A stretch of 64,000 nucleotides of DNA from Trachythela sp. YZ-2020 (lineage: Eukaryota; Cnidaria; Anthozoa; Malacalcyonacea; Clavulariidae), in assembly GCA_016169945.1 (NCBI GenBank), contig JADLSH010000367.1, positions 1,922,001 through 1,986,000 on the forward strand, in the 5' to 3' direction. Numbering within the stretch: position 1 is the first letter of the stretch; each line of letters starts with the position of its first letter. The notes under the pieces are model-generated. The model ran no database searches and was not told where the DNA came from. It saw only the letters and a list, made by a program, of their open reading frames with translations. Position numbers and translations under genes: made by a program. Of the stretch, positions 47,165-57,498 are shown one piece after another.

Positions 47165-47363
47165 TTAAATTTCCCCATTTCATCCCCATTTCAGCGTTTT
47201 ATCCCCATTTCAGCGTTTTATCCCCAATTCAGCGTTTTATCCCCATTTCAGCGTTTTATCCCCAATTCAGCGTTTTATCCCCATTTCAGCGTTTTATCCC
47301 CAATTCAGTTTCCGCTTTCAGTTTCCGTTTCCGCGATTCAGTTTCAGCGTTTTATCCCTACCC
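47165..47363. repeat. Minisatellite, about 20-bp unit, inverted (right end of small element)
   Basis: About eight units of CCCCATTTCAGCGTTTTAT, then a divergent TTTCCGCTTTCAGTTTCCG block before the terminal GTTTTATCCCTACCC. The divergent block is missing from the left end in copy A but present in copy B near 63000, so the left array of copy A was shortened. Confidence 0.9.
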
Positions 47364-47372
47364 CAGTTTAAA

Positions 47373-47887
47373 CCAAGGGCAACAAAACAACTGTCAGGTA
47401 GAACATGAGAAGCCTTTAATTTGCAACACTTGTCATGAGAAGCCTTTGCAACATTTGTCATGAGAAGCCTTATTTGCACTAACACTTCACATGAGAAGCC
47501 TTTGCAACACTCCCATGTTTTGGCATTTATTCAAAACCTTATTCTGGCTATGATTTGTATCAAATATATAAAATATCTTGTCGTGGATATTAAACTGTAT
47601 GCAAAAAACCATAAATGACAACGCGTACTTTTTGTGGTTATCAAACTATAAATTCGCCTTGAAATCTACATGAGAAGCCTTGTCATGTCGCTCCCATGTT
47701 TTGGCATTTATTCAAAATTACCTTATTTTAAGATTTGTATCAAAATTCATTACAAAATATCTTGTCATAGATATTAAACTATTTGTAAAAGAAAACATTT
47801 AACGCGGTAACATAAATTAAATGACAAACGCGTACTTTTTGTGGTTATCAAACTATAAATTCGCCTTGTAATCTGCCGGCGTCTTCT
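47373..47887. repeat. Direct repeats inside the right terminus of the large minisatellite element
   Basis: CATGAGAAGCCTT occurs about five times at 47405-47680. Two units of about 190 bp follow, each with CTCCCATGTTTTGGCATTTA, AAAATATCTTGTC and CGTACTTTTTGTGGTTATC. No gene. Confidence 0.75.
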
Positions 47888-48343
47888 GTGCCTCATCCGT
47901 ATTTTATCCCCATATCCGTGTTTTACCCCCTCATCCGTGTTTTACCCACCAATCCGTGTTTTCCCCTCATCCGTGTTTTATCCCCCCATCCGTGTTTTAT
48001 CCCCTCATCCGTGTTTTATCCCCTCATCCGTGTTTTATCCCCTCATCCGTGTTTTATCCCCCCATCCGTGTTTTATCCCCTCATCCGTGTTTTATCCCCC
48101 CATCCGTGTTTTATCCCCTCATCCGTGTTTTATCCCCATATCCGTGTTTTATCCCCTCATCCGTGTTTTATCCCCCCATCCGTGTTTTTCCCCCCCATCC
48201 GTGTTTTACCCGTCATCCGTGTTTTATCCCCTCATCCGTGTTTTATCCCCATATCCGTGTTTTATCCCCTCATCCGTATCCGTGCCATCCGTATCCGTGC
48301 CATCCGTATCCGTGCCATCCGTATCCGTGTTTTATCCCAACCC
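47888..48343. repeat. Minisatellite array (right terminus of large element, inverted)
   Basis: About 23 units of CCTCATCCGTGTTTTATCCC, the inverse of the array at 21723-22230, ending with three CATCCGTATCCGTGC units and GTTTTATCCCAACCC. Open frames across it are an artefact of stop-free repeat units. Confidence 0.95.
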
Positions 48344-48353
48344 GTGTTGTAAA

Positions 48354-48432
48354 TACTCGTTACTAAAGTAACGCGTTACTAATTACTAATTACTTTTTGA
48401 GTAATTTTTCGGTAATTTGTTACCTTTTGTAC
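48354..48432. other. Junction of the tandem duplication with hAT-like sequence
   Basis: Contains AAAGTAACGCGTTACTAATT and related TAACGCGTTAC motifs reminiscent of hAT element ends. It lies between the right TSD of the large element and the start of copy B. Confidence 0.4.
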
Positions 48433-48743
48433 GAAACAAAGGAAAACAAATAGTTTTATTCGAATAGTTTTTTTTGGGGGGGGTCATGATTTTGTATGTC
48501 TGTTGTTTGGGGGGTCACCAAAAATAGAGCGGGGCTTAATGGACCCGGTTTCATATGCATAAATTAGCCATTTACCCTGCATAATTCATTAGTTAATTAT
48601 GTTAATGATCTGAATATTAATGAGTTTATAATTAATTCATTTCCGAGGATAATCCGAACAATTCCGAGTATGAGTTATGTATATTCATTCCGACGACGTT
48701 AAAACAACGAGAGGTTTCCGACAGTTCGCCATTTTGTTCCAAG

Positions 48744-49112
48744 ATGGCAGAACAGCTAATTCTGGATGTTTTTAAGGAAAATAACGTAGAATTAACGCAG
48801 GATACATTACGGTTTTATATAAAACTGCTTTTAGAAAAGCATGAACATACATATAACTCCATGATATGTAGTATTGTAAGAGATAATGTGTTTGAAAATT
48901 TATGTCAAACATATGAAGAGACAAAGCCTTTAAATTCTGGTAGAATTATGGCTTACCTGGCTTTAGTTTACAAAGTGAGCGATTTTTGTGACACTGAAAC
49001 AGTGCGAGAAGCCGTTCGAATATGTGTAGACGATTTAAAACAATTTGATTTAGCGAGCTATGAAATTAAACTGTCTTGGTTTCAACGCCTAATTTCATGG
49101 TTGGTGGGTTAG
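48744..49112 (+). CDS. Bcl-2-like protein (left arm)
   Basis: The product is 122 residues, all predicted helical, with start ATG in AAGATGGCAGAAC. Around residues 60-80 LNSGRIMAYLALVYKVSD resembles the Bcl-2 BH1 region (small residue, GR, then a hydrophobic helix). The end SWFQRLISWLVG resembles BH2. It is shorter than typical cellular or viral Bcl-2 proteins (150-200 residues) and has no obvious C-terminal membrane anchor. If the assignment holds it would act on mitochondrial apoptosis control. This is inference from pattern similarity; structure prediction is needed to confirm. Identical in sequence to the right-arm copy. Confidence 0.5.
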   Translation: MAEQLILDVFKENNVELTQDTLRFYIKLLLEKHEHTYNSMICSIVRDNVFENLCQTYEETKPLNSGRIMAYLALVYKVSDFCDTETVREAVRICVDDLKQFDLASYEIKLSWFQRLISWLVG

Positions 49113-49499
49113 TGTTACAGCTTAACCGCGTGTAATTTGAATATCACTAATTGGAATTGAATAGCGAAAGTCATTAAGAAGTCATTAACTGTTGTACATG
49201 GGTGAACACATTGTACTTTAACGACATTGCCCAAACGCGTTTATGCTGAACTTGTAAGAGACGGGCTTTAACGACATGTTAAAGCCTATTTTATGGTCTA
49301 TATTCCACCTCTGGGATAACTTTACTTTCATTAAAAGTTATACGTAAAGCATACCGTAACTAAACATTCAGTTATATTAACGTGTGCATGCGCAATTGAA
49401 AATAGAGAAAATATACGTCTTGTGTACAATTTTATTAAAATATTATTACACTCTGCATAGAGTATATTATATCTGTTTATATGAGGTAGTTGAGGAAGT

Positions 49500-50084
49500 C
49501 TAGTCTGAATCAGTATTTTCACCCTCTTCAATATAAGCATTGTCTTTTAAAAGACGTTTCAGAAGAAACTTTCTTTTATCAACGGCTGCTTCCAAAGCCT
49601 CATCATGATCAAAGTCGTCACTGTTTATAAACACATCTCTCGTGTTCATTACTTTTTTATGTACATGATTCCTCCTAAGCTGTCTCATCCACAATAGACG
49701 TTCCAGATAAACACTTTCGAGCTCTTTTTGTAGTTTAGGTAATATCAACGCGTACGCTTGCTTGTTGGAAGTTTCGTCATCAAGACCGTTTTCGATAAGA
49801 TTCTGTTTTATTTCTTCGTACTCGCTGGCATATCTTTGTTTTGCTTCCTCTATTAATGGTTTCCAAGGATCACTTTCATCTTCTAATTCAGATCCTGATT
49901 CATTTCCATCTACCTCAGCATTTTGTGCATTATCACTATTTGACGCTTCGTCATCTGACTCCATGGGTACGGAATTGTGATCTGTATCCGACTCTTCCTC
50001 TCGGAATGGGCAGTATTCGTTTTCGTGTCTGCGCAAATTAAAGCGACGATTAAAAGATTTACCACAAAACTTGCAGCTCATCAC
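49500..50084 (-). CDS. C2H2 zinc-finger protein with acidic linker (left arm, intact)
   Basis: A 194-residue frame. Residues 1-25 form one C2H2 finger (CKFCGKSFNRRFNLRRHENE with a final Cys, so C2HC-like). Residues 30-75 are strongly acidic and Ser-rich. Residues 80-194 form a helical domain with YLERLLWMRQLRRNHVHKKV and DHDEALEAAVDKRKFLLKRL. I recall similar single-finger proteins with such a tail as multi-copy genes in cnidarian and sponge genomes, probably element-borne, but cannot name the family. It is transcribed toward the element end, convergent with the Bcl-2-like gene. A DNA-binding role is likely. Confidence 0.7.
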   Translation of the reverse strand: MMSCKFCGKSFNRRFNLRRHENEYCPFREEESDTDHNSVPMESDDEASNSDNAQNAEVDGNESGSELEDESDPWKPLIEEAKQRYASEYEEIKQNLIENGLDDETSNKQAYALILPKLQKELESVYLERLLWMRQLRRNHVHKKVMNTRDVFINSDDFDHDEALEAAVDKRKFLLKRLLKDNAYIEEGENTDSD

Positions 50085-50401
50085 TCTAGCACTGTTAGTA
50101 GCAAATGAGGGATTTTAAGAAAATTATTGCCTCATGGGCACTTGCTCTGTTGTATAGCTCATGAATGAGCGTTGACGTAGACAAGCTCACGACGACCACT
50201 CATAATTACTCATACCCCACGAGCACTCTGAAATGCTCATTTTCGTTGAGCAGACATACAAGATGGCCCGAGCAAGACGAAAACATGACTCTTTCAGACT
50301 GGCTACCAGACCTGTAAGAATTTTTATGCCATATCTACTTTGCCAACAATGCTCCAAACGACTGCTGGCTGCTGGAAGCCGATTCATTTGCACTCTCAAG
50401 T

Positions 50402-51417
50402 GAGTTGAAAAGTACGGCGATATAGTATTTTCAACACTTTTGTGGACAAGCTCACGACCACCACTCATCATTACTCATACCTCATGAGCACTTGCTCTGT
50501 ATAGCTCATGAATGAGCGTTGACGCAGACAAGCTCACGACAACCACTCATAATTACTCATATCCCATGAGCTGAGAAAATCATGAAGATAGATATAACTC
50601 CATGATATGTAGTATTTCACTATAAGGTTAAGAATATTTACAAAGTCGAAGAGTGATCTTCCAATAGGCCGTGCACATTAGATATATAAAATGAGAAATA
50701 TATTACAACAATGGAATTAATTATTAAAGCTTATATCAAGTAGAAGTTAAAAATATCACGCTAAATTACACACTATTTGAAGCTAAATTACTTTTGAACG
50801 ATGTTAATGTACTCAATCTTTTCAGATTAGGTGGTAAATTGTTCCAAACCACTGCACCTCTATATGAAAACGATTTTTTGCAAAAGTTTGTATTTGGCTT
50901 CGGAGGCACAAAATTGAAATTGACCTGTCTAGTTTCATAACCATGTACCATACTTGTTTTGGTAAATAGGTCGATTAGATAATCAGGTACCATGTTATTA
51001 TTTACCTGATACATTATGGTACATAATTGATTGTTTCTTCTTACACTGAGATTTGGTAACAACAAATTATTCTTCTATACATTATATGCTCAACGTAAGT
51101 GAACATTGTAAGCCTAGTATTTTTATGAATTCTGTATGAATAAGTTCAATAACATATCGTGAGCGTAGTTCAGTCGTGCACACTCAATCCCTTCCGAGCG
51201 AGCCAAAGAAAGGCGAAGCAGTTAATGTAAAGTCAACAGGGTTGATTAGCAACACAAAACAATATCGCAAAACGAAAATTATTTTACGCCAAGAGGTGAG
51301 AACAGGCCTAGTTTCAGGTTAATCTATTTGGTGTCTTGTAAAAAGACCGCTTGGTTTTTGAGCCTATACTATCCGTAGCAGACATGAATTATCCTTTCTG
51401 TCTAATCTAGTATGCTC
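50402..51417. other. Unique core of the palindrome
   Basis: Starts with two further copies (near 50445 and 50528) of a block also found at 50180 in the arm: GACAAGCTCACGAC, then ACCACTCAT and ATTACTCATA. It then holds a LINE fragment on the minus strand. Remaining sequence unassigned. Confidence 0.6.
50766..51065 (-). pseudogene. LINE reverse-transcriptase C-terminal fragment
   Basis: The 99-codon frame reads LPNLSVRRNNQLCTIMYQV, FVPPKPNTNFCKKSFSYRG and AVVWNNLPPNLK, a well-known tail region of animal CR1/jockey-like LINEs. The upstream part of the ORF is missing. It probably inserted into the core of the palindrome, or marks where the two arms were joined. Confidence 0.8.
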
Positions 51418-51748
51418 ACTTGAGAGTGCAAATGAATCGGCTTCCAGCAGCCAGCAGTCGTTTGGAGCATTGTTGGCAAAGTAGATATGGCATGAAAATT
51501 CTTACAGGTCTGGTAGCCAGTCTGAAAGAGTTACGGGACATCTGTCATGTTTTCGTCTTGCTCGGGCCATCTTGTATGTCTGCTCAACGAAAATGAGCAT
51601 TTCAGAGTGCTCGTGGGGTATGAGTAATTATGAGTGGTCGTCGTGAGCTTGTCTACGTCAACGCTCATTCATGAGCTATACAACAGAGCAAGTGCTCATG
51701 AGGCAATAATTTTCTTGAAATCCCTCATTTGCTACTAACAGTGCTAGA

Positions 51749-52334
51749 GTGATGAGCTGCAAGTTTTGTGGTAAATCTTTTAATCGTCGCTTTAATTTGC
51801 GCAGACACGAAAACGAATACTGCCCATTCCGAGAGGAAGAGTCGGATACAGATCACAATTCCGTACCCATGGAGTCAGATGACGAAGCGTCAAATAGTGA
51901 TAATGCACAAAATTCTGAGGTAGATGGAAATGAATCAGGATCTGAATTAGAAGATGAAAGTGATCCTTGGAAACCAATTAATAGAGGAAGCAAAACAAAG
52001 ATATGCCAGCGAGTACGAAGAAATAAAACAGAATCTTATCGAAAACGGTCTTGATGACGAAACTTCCAACAAGCAAGCGTACGCGTTGATATTACCTAAA
52101 CTACAAAAAGAGCTCGAAAGTGTTTATCTGGAACGTCTATTGTGGATGAGACAGCTTAGGAGGAATCATGTACATAAAAAAGTAATGAACATGAGAGATG
52201 TGTTTATAAACAGTGACGACTTTGATCATGATGAGGCTTTGGAAGCAGCCGTTGATAAAAGAAAGTTTCTTCTGAAACGTCTTTTAAAAGACAATGCTTA
52301 TATTGAAGAGGGTGAAAATACTGATTCAGACTAG
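51749..52334 (+). pseudogene. C2H2 zinc-finger protein (right arm), frameshifted copy
   Basis: Inverted duplicate of the gene at 49500-50084. One extra A near 51977 (GGAAACCAATTAATAGAGG against GGAAACCATTAATAGAGG) shifts the frame after the acidic region; the C-terminal domain continues in a second frame to 52334. Other differences between the arms are few (for example Ala to Ser and Thr to Met). Confidence 0.85.
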
Positions 52335-52722
52335 ACTTCCTCAAATACCTTATATAAACAGATATAATATACTCTATGCGGAGTGTAATAATATTTTAAT
52401 AAAATTGTACACAAGACGTATATTTTCTCTATTTTCAATTGCGCATGCACACGTTAATATAACTGAATGTTTAGTTACAGTATGCTTTACGTATAACTTT
52501 TAATGGAAAGTAAAGTTATCCCAGAGGTGGAATATAGACCATAAAATAGGCTTTAACATGTCGTTAAAGCCCGTCTCTTACAAGTTCAGCATAAACGCGT
52601 TTGGGCAATGTCGTTAAAGTACAATGTGTTCACCCATGTACAACAGTTAATGACTTCTTAATGACTTTCGCTATTCAATTCCAATTAGTGATATTCAAAT
52701 TACACGCGGTTAAGCTGTAACA

Positions 52723-53091
52723 CTAACCCACCAACCATGAAATTAGGCGTTGAAACCAAGACAGTTTAATTTCATAGCTCGCTAAATCAAATTGTTTTAA
52801 ATCGTCTACACATATTCGAACGGCTTCTCGCACTGTTTCAGTGTCACAAAAATCGCTCACTTTGTAAACTAAAGCCAGGTAAGCCATAATTCTACCAGAA
52901 TTTAAAGGCTTTGTCTCTTCATATGTTTGACATAAATTTTCAAACACATTATCTCTTACAATACTACATATCATGGAGTTATATGTATGTTCATGCTTTT
53001 CTAAAAGCAGTTTTATATAAAACCGTAAAGTATCCTGCGTTAATTCTACGTTATTTTCCTTAAAAACATCCAGAATTAGCTGTTCTGCCAT
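52723..53091 (-). CDS. Bcl-2-like protein (right arm)
   Basis: Encodes the same 122 residues as 48744-49112, in inverse orientation. Preservation of both frames without a difference, while the neighbouring zinc-finger copy is broken, suggests recent duplication, gene conversion between arms, or selection. Confidence 0.5.
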   Translation of the reverse strand: MAEQLILDVFKENNVELTQDTLRFYIKLLLEKHEHTYNSMICSIVRDNVFENLCQTYEETKPLNSGRIMAYLALVYKVSDFCDTETVREAVRICVDDLKQFDLASYEIKLSWFQRLISWLVG

Positions 53092-53332
53092 CTTGGAACA
53101 AAATGGCGAACTGTCGGAAACCTCTCGTTGTTTTAACGTCGTCGGAATGAATCTAATTATAAATGCTCATTAATATACATAACTCATACTCGGAATTGTT
53201 CGGATTATCCTCGGAAATGAATTAATTATAAACTCATTAATATTCAGATCATTAACATAATTAACTCATGAATTATGCAGGGTAAATGGATAATTTATGC
53301 GCATGAAACCGGGTCCATTAAGCCCCGCTCTA

Positions 53333-54642
53333 TACTACTTATGCCAGGTATGGAGGGGGGGGGCTTGCCTAAAAAAAATATTTCAAAATCCAAAATCCTC
53401 ATAGCCCCTCACCACATAAATTATGAACGCTCCCTTAGTTTGTGCTAGATGCCGCTCGTGTTATGAAGTGTGTTAACTGTATGAAGTAAGTTTGGATAAA
53501 TAAATTTCTTACAAGTTACAACATGCTTCGCATTTTTCCATTGTTATATGAATTTTGCTTCGTAAAGGGTTAGAAATGTTCACAAATTGCATGAAAGTCT
53601 TACAATACGAAAAATATACTAAGCACATATGAACAATAGATTTAAGCTTCTCATTTGACTATTGACACGCCGTAGCCATAGGCATAGCACTATCGATGGC
53701 TATAAACAATAATAATAATAGTTGAAACTTGAAAGTATCTACAGCATTAAGATGATAGTTTAAAGTACTACATGTTTTTAATTAAAGGGTGCAATTCGGC
53801 CTTTTTGAAGGCCTGCTCTGGGGTCTTAACTCGCCGCGAGATAATGCGAGTTTAGACGAGTTTAGGCGATTTAAGAAAAATTACATGGTAATTAATGAGC
53901 TTGAAAATACGTTAATTGCAAATATAGACATTAAATAAGTATTTCATTTCCATGTGTTTATTTAATAACTAAAACTCCTCATTGATTAGTATTTATTTCA
54001 ATTCCCCTCGATATATATAAAAGTGCAGTATTTATAAAAATTCACTAATGTTAAAATTTAGTTTATATAAAGTTTCGTAGAGTTGAATAATATATTTCCG
54101 CTGGATAGCCTGAGAGAAGGCTCCCTTCTCCACACTCCGCAGTCGCTAACATGAAGTTTTTAACTGAATTCATGAAAATGCCAGATTTTGGTATCGACCC
54201 AAGGCACAGGGTGCAGAGGAGTCAATTTCGACTAGAAAAATAACTCATTACCTTGTTACTTATAATCTTTGATAGTATTCATAAAATTAGTGAATATAAT
54301 GCATAAAACATGCCATTAATATAATAATATACACTTGTCCAGTGTTTCCACATGCAAGGATTTATCTTGCAAAAGGAATTATCGCTCTTTGCAAGGAAAA
54401 ATGCAAGGAATTAAATCTCACAAGGAATTTGCAAGTATTTTTATCATATTTTTTTAAATAGTGTAAATTCAAATATTCCCAATATCGCATAAACATAAAA
54501 TGCCGTGAAGTCGCTTCCATATACATGAAATTGTATAATATAGCGGGTGTGTCAAGAAAAACACACTAATATAGTAATATTTGACCACATACACGAGAAA
54601 AAAACTCGAACAAAACCTCGCGAACATTTGCGCGAATAAGCA
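53333..54642. other. Copy B of the non-coding flank (as 20430-21712)
   Basis: Nearly identical to 20430-21712. No gene seen. Confidence 0.6.
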
Positions 54643-54652
54643 GTGTTGTAAA

Positions 54653-55063
54653 GGGTTGGGATAAAACACGGATACGGATGAGGGGATAAAACACGGATAT
54701 GGGGATAAAACACGGATGAGGGGATAAAACACGGATGGGGGGATAAAACACGGATGAGGGGATAAAACACGGATGAGGGGATAAAACACGGATTGGGGGA
54801 TAAAACACGGATGAGGGAGTAAAACACGGATATGGGGATAAAACACGGATGAGGGGATAAAACACGGATGAGGGGATAAAACACGGATGGGGGGATAAAA
54901 CACGGATGAGGGGATAAAACACGGATGAGGGGATAAAACACGGATGGGGGGATAAAACACGGATGAGGGGATAAAACACGGATGAGGGGATAAAACACGG
55001 ATTGGGGGATAAAACACGGATGAGGGAGTAAAACACGGATATGGGGATAAAACACGGATGAGG
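54653..55063. repeat. Minisatellite array (left terminus of large element, copy B)
   Basis: Same units as 21723-22230 but about 100 bp shorter and with a simpler outer part (one CACGGATACGGATG rather than several), so array length has changed since the duplication. GTGTTGTAAA precedes it at 54643-54652. Confidence 0.95.
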
Positions 55064-55091
55064 CACAGAATAGGGAGTTCCCTATTCTGTG
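55064..55091. repeat. Palindrome beside the array, copy B
   Basis: Identical to 22231-22258. Confidence 0.8.
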
Positions 55092-56702
55092 GATCATGAT
55101 AATAATTGCCCAACATTTTTTAGTATTTAAATGTACTGACAAATAAAACGTTGATACTCTCTTCTAAAACTGGAACCCGTAGACTAGCATAGAACTAAAG
55201 TTTCTAAAGGCTGATATACGTCACTGCGCATTCAATAAGTGCGAACTTCTGCGCGCATTTGTTGGAAGAAGATAAGGTAATACTTTTTATTTAATATACT
55301 TTTGAGAATACCAGATAACCGATGGAGATTTGTTGCTTGTCAGAGGAGTTTCCATTTACGCGGATCTGATTATAATTAACTCGCAGTGCTTTGTTTCCAC
55401 TGTTTATGCGGTAGATTATTTTTATAATGCAACATGAATTTTGCTTGTATAAGGATAACACTTTTTAGTTAAAGTCATGTGAACGTTTATTATAAGAAAA
55501 CATTTAACCCGGTAACATAAATTAAATGACAAACGCGTACTTTTTGTGGTTATCAAACTATAAATTCGCCTTGTAATCTGCCGGCGTGTTGTGGCGTAGA
55601 TTATTATGTTGTATATATAAGCGTGGGAATACAACCTCATGAGAGTGTGGCAAGTTTAATTGTAAGGTTAACGTTTGCAATACGTGAATATGTAATATCA
55701 AATAAATGTCAAAACAAAATTAGTAATGAATTACTGGAAATTTCAACTTGTTGACATGGAAACGTTTTATCTTTATACAACTGAGGCTGCACTCAAATAC
55801 TGCATTTTTCATACGTACGTACATACACGGAAAACTTTAATTCCTTCTAATTTTTATTTAGCTATAAAATACGTGAACAAATAGATACTAAATCATACTA
55901 AATGCTATATACACAGTCATTCATGTGGCTGTTCGGCTGTTCCATAAATAACATTAAGGTTACTCCATATGATGAAAACACTGATTCCATCATTTTTTAC
56001 ATTTTTATATATTTGAATTGAGGGGCTGAAAATCTTTCGATCCTCACAGATTATTTTCAAAAATATTAAAATGCGACCGAGATATAACTGAAAATGTTTT
56101 AAATTCGAATAATTTTGCCGCGAAAATAGTAATTGTAATTGACATTCTGCTAATTGGTGTTAACTCAATACCGGATGGGAATGCAGGTGAGAAATTTTGT
56201 AGCACAAAATAAGAAGTAACGCACATACCCAATAGCTCTCATGTCCTGAATTTCGTTTTGCTGATTTAGCTTGCTCCTTGTTCGCTTTGCACTCCCTGCA
56301 TTTGCGTTTTGCCGGCATATTTTGCCTGTTAGTCTGTTACGCACTTATAACAAACTAGACTAGAAGTTATTATCGCAAGTGAAGTGCTGCCTTGAGAAAA
56401 CGAGTTTTTTGAATCGGGCAAATAAACTTGACATAACGTCGCAAACATGGGTTTCAGGGAGGGCGGGCGTTCTCAATTTTCAGGAGTAACACAATGTTTG
56501 AAATTGGGCTTTCCTTTGAAACAACCTATTGTAGTCTATTCAATTTCAAAGGTTCACCCTATATTGTATAAAAGTCATTAAAAGGGACAATATAAGTTCT
56601 GCAAGTTGTAGCATACAATATAATTCTGAAATTGTTTCTTTATATTTAAATATTACACTATAAAAACTATTAATCTATCACTTATCATAAATATTGGCAT
56701 AG
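55092..56702. other. Interior of the minisatellite element, copy B, no gene seen
   Basis: Matches 22259-23898 with small indels. Confidence 0.5.
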
Positions 56703-57200
56703 TCAACAAACAATATATGTTGATAATTCAGTTGTAAATCTTCCAAAGTGTAGTAAGGATGAAGGATCATTGGTAATTTCCATAAATAAATCCCCAGCTA
56801 ATGGGTCACTGTATTCTAAATGATATGTGCTATCAAAAATTGAAACCATTTCTGGCACATCAGTTAAAAGCAAATAGCTTTTATTAATTGATCTGCTAAT
56901 AAAAGTATAAAGATTATCTCCAACACATAGTATGTTATTCACAAGTGAAGAGTCCCAACAATTAACATTTGTTATATAATTATGTATTATAGCAGTCAAG
57001 GACATTGCTACACATTGTTTACCAGCATTTTGCCCAAATGTCATTGTATCACCTTGGCTTAAATTGTCACATATTGTTTTTGTTGGGTCAACAACATGAA
57101 ATATTGTTGGTCCTGGATTTTCCTCAACATCATTGGCCAATCTCAATAACAGTGGGACATACACATTGTTGCATGGCATTTGATTAAATAATACAATCAT
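56703..57200 (-). CDS. 2A peptide plus tegument-like cysteine protease domain (copy B)
   Basis: A 165-residue frame from the ATG at 57200. Residues 17-31 read LLLRLANDVEENPGP, a 2A-like ribosome-skipping motif ending in the required NPGP, so a short leader would be released from the rest. From about residue 48, SQGDTMTFGQNAGKQCVAMS and then ILCVGDNLYTF resemble the herpes-tegument-type deubiquitinase fold (peptidase C76-like): the Cys in KQC would be catalytic and a His in STYHLEYSD is a candidate partner. Such frames occur in large animal mobile elements. It ends at a stop without further domains, so it is probably the first part of a longer decayed polyprotein. Sequence continuous here, frameshifted in copy A. 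Confidence 0.6.
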   Translation of the reverse strand: MIVLFNQMPCNNVYVPLLLRLANDVEENPGPTIFHVVDPTKTICDNLSQGDTMTFGQNAGKQCVAMSLTAIIHNYITNVNCWDSSLVNNILCVGDNLYTFISRSINKSYLLLTDVPEMVSIFDSTYHLEYSDPLAGDLFMEITNDPSSLLHFGRFTTELSTYIVC

Positions 57201-57249
57201 TTCACTTATACAGTTTCATTACATTTTGCATTTGCTGGCAAAAAGAGTA

Positions 57250-57498
57250 TCTACAAGCACAATGGCTTTGTTTGGTTAGTTTTAGCAAACACAATGGCTT
57301 GCTTAGTTTGTTTAACGAGGACCACACACTCGTTTTGTCTTGTTTAACGAGGACCACGCACTCATTTAAAAAGAGTATGCTACAAGCACAATGGCTTTGT
57401 TTGGTTAGTTTTAGCAAACACAATGGCTTGCTTAGTTTGTTTAATGAGGACCACGCACTCGTTTTGTTTTGTTTAACGAGGACCACACACTCGTTTAA
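57250..57498. repeat. Two tandem copies of a unit of about 125 bp (copy B)
   Basis: Counterpart of 24405-24660. It ends with ACACTCGTTTAATTTG, the uninterrupted target site of the kinase transposon. Confidence 0.85.

Larger units (their letters stand above)
46217..47363. mobile_element. Small Mutator-like element with minisatellite termini (copy A)
   Basis: Ends GGGTAGGGATAAAACGCTGA and its inverse, flanked by the 9-bp direct repeat CAGTTTAAA at 46208-46216 and 47364-47372. The inverted ends contain repeats of GGGATAAAACGCTGAAATGG and continue into about 120 bp of unique inverted sequence (CGAAATCGTTGTTTGCTAG). The interior is non-coding. The architecture and the GGGATAAAAC core match the big element that surrounds it. 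Confidence 0.85.
20334..48343. repeat. Copy A of a large tandem segmental duplication (with insertions)
   Basis: From 20334 (GAAACAAAGGAAAACAAATAG) onward the sequence is colinear and nearly identical with 48433 onward. Matched blocks are 20334-24660 with 48433-48526 plus 53333-57498; 32352-33982 with 57495-58292; and 45035 to 47.3 kb with 58290-59221 plus 62737-64000. Gaps in the match are insertions present in only one copy: A alone has 24661-32351, 32560-33330 and 33983-45034. Confidence 0.85.
21723..48343. mobile_element. Mutator-like element with minisatellite termini (copy A, with nested insertions)
   Basis: The left end GGGTTGGGATAAAACACGGA and the right end (same sequence inverted, closing at 48343) are flanked by the 10-bp direct repeat GTGTTGTAAA at 21713-21722 and 48344-48353. 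Each terminus continues inward as an array of GGATAAAACACGGATGAGG-type units. A 9-10 bp duplication points to Mutator-type insertion. Without the nested elements 24661-32351 and 33983-45034 it is about 7.9 kb. No transposase was recognised inside, so it is probably non-autonomous. Confidence 0.65.
48527..53330. mobile_element. Near-palindromic element with duplicated Bcl-2-like and zinc-finger genes
   Basis: Both ends read GAGCGGGGCTTAATGGACCC inward. The arms (48527 to about 50401, and 53330 to about 51418) are almost identical inverted copies of 1.9 kb, around a unique core of about 1 kb. Each arm carries, from the end inward, a Bcl-2-like frame pointing inward and a C2H2 zinc-finger frame pointing outward. 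TA lies on both sides, but the right flank has about eight extra bases relative to copy A (20434), so the duplication is not clean. No transposase, polymerase or integrase was found in it. Confidence 0.8.
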
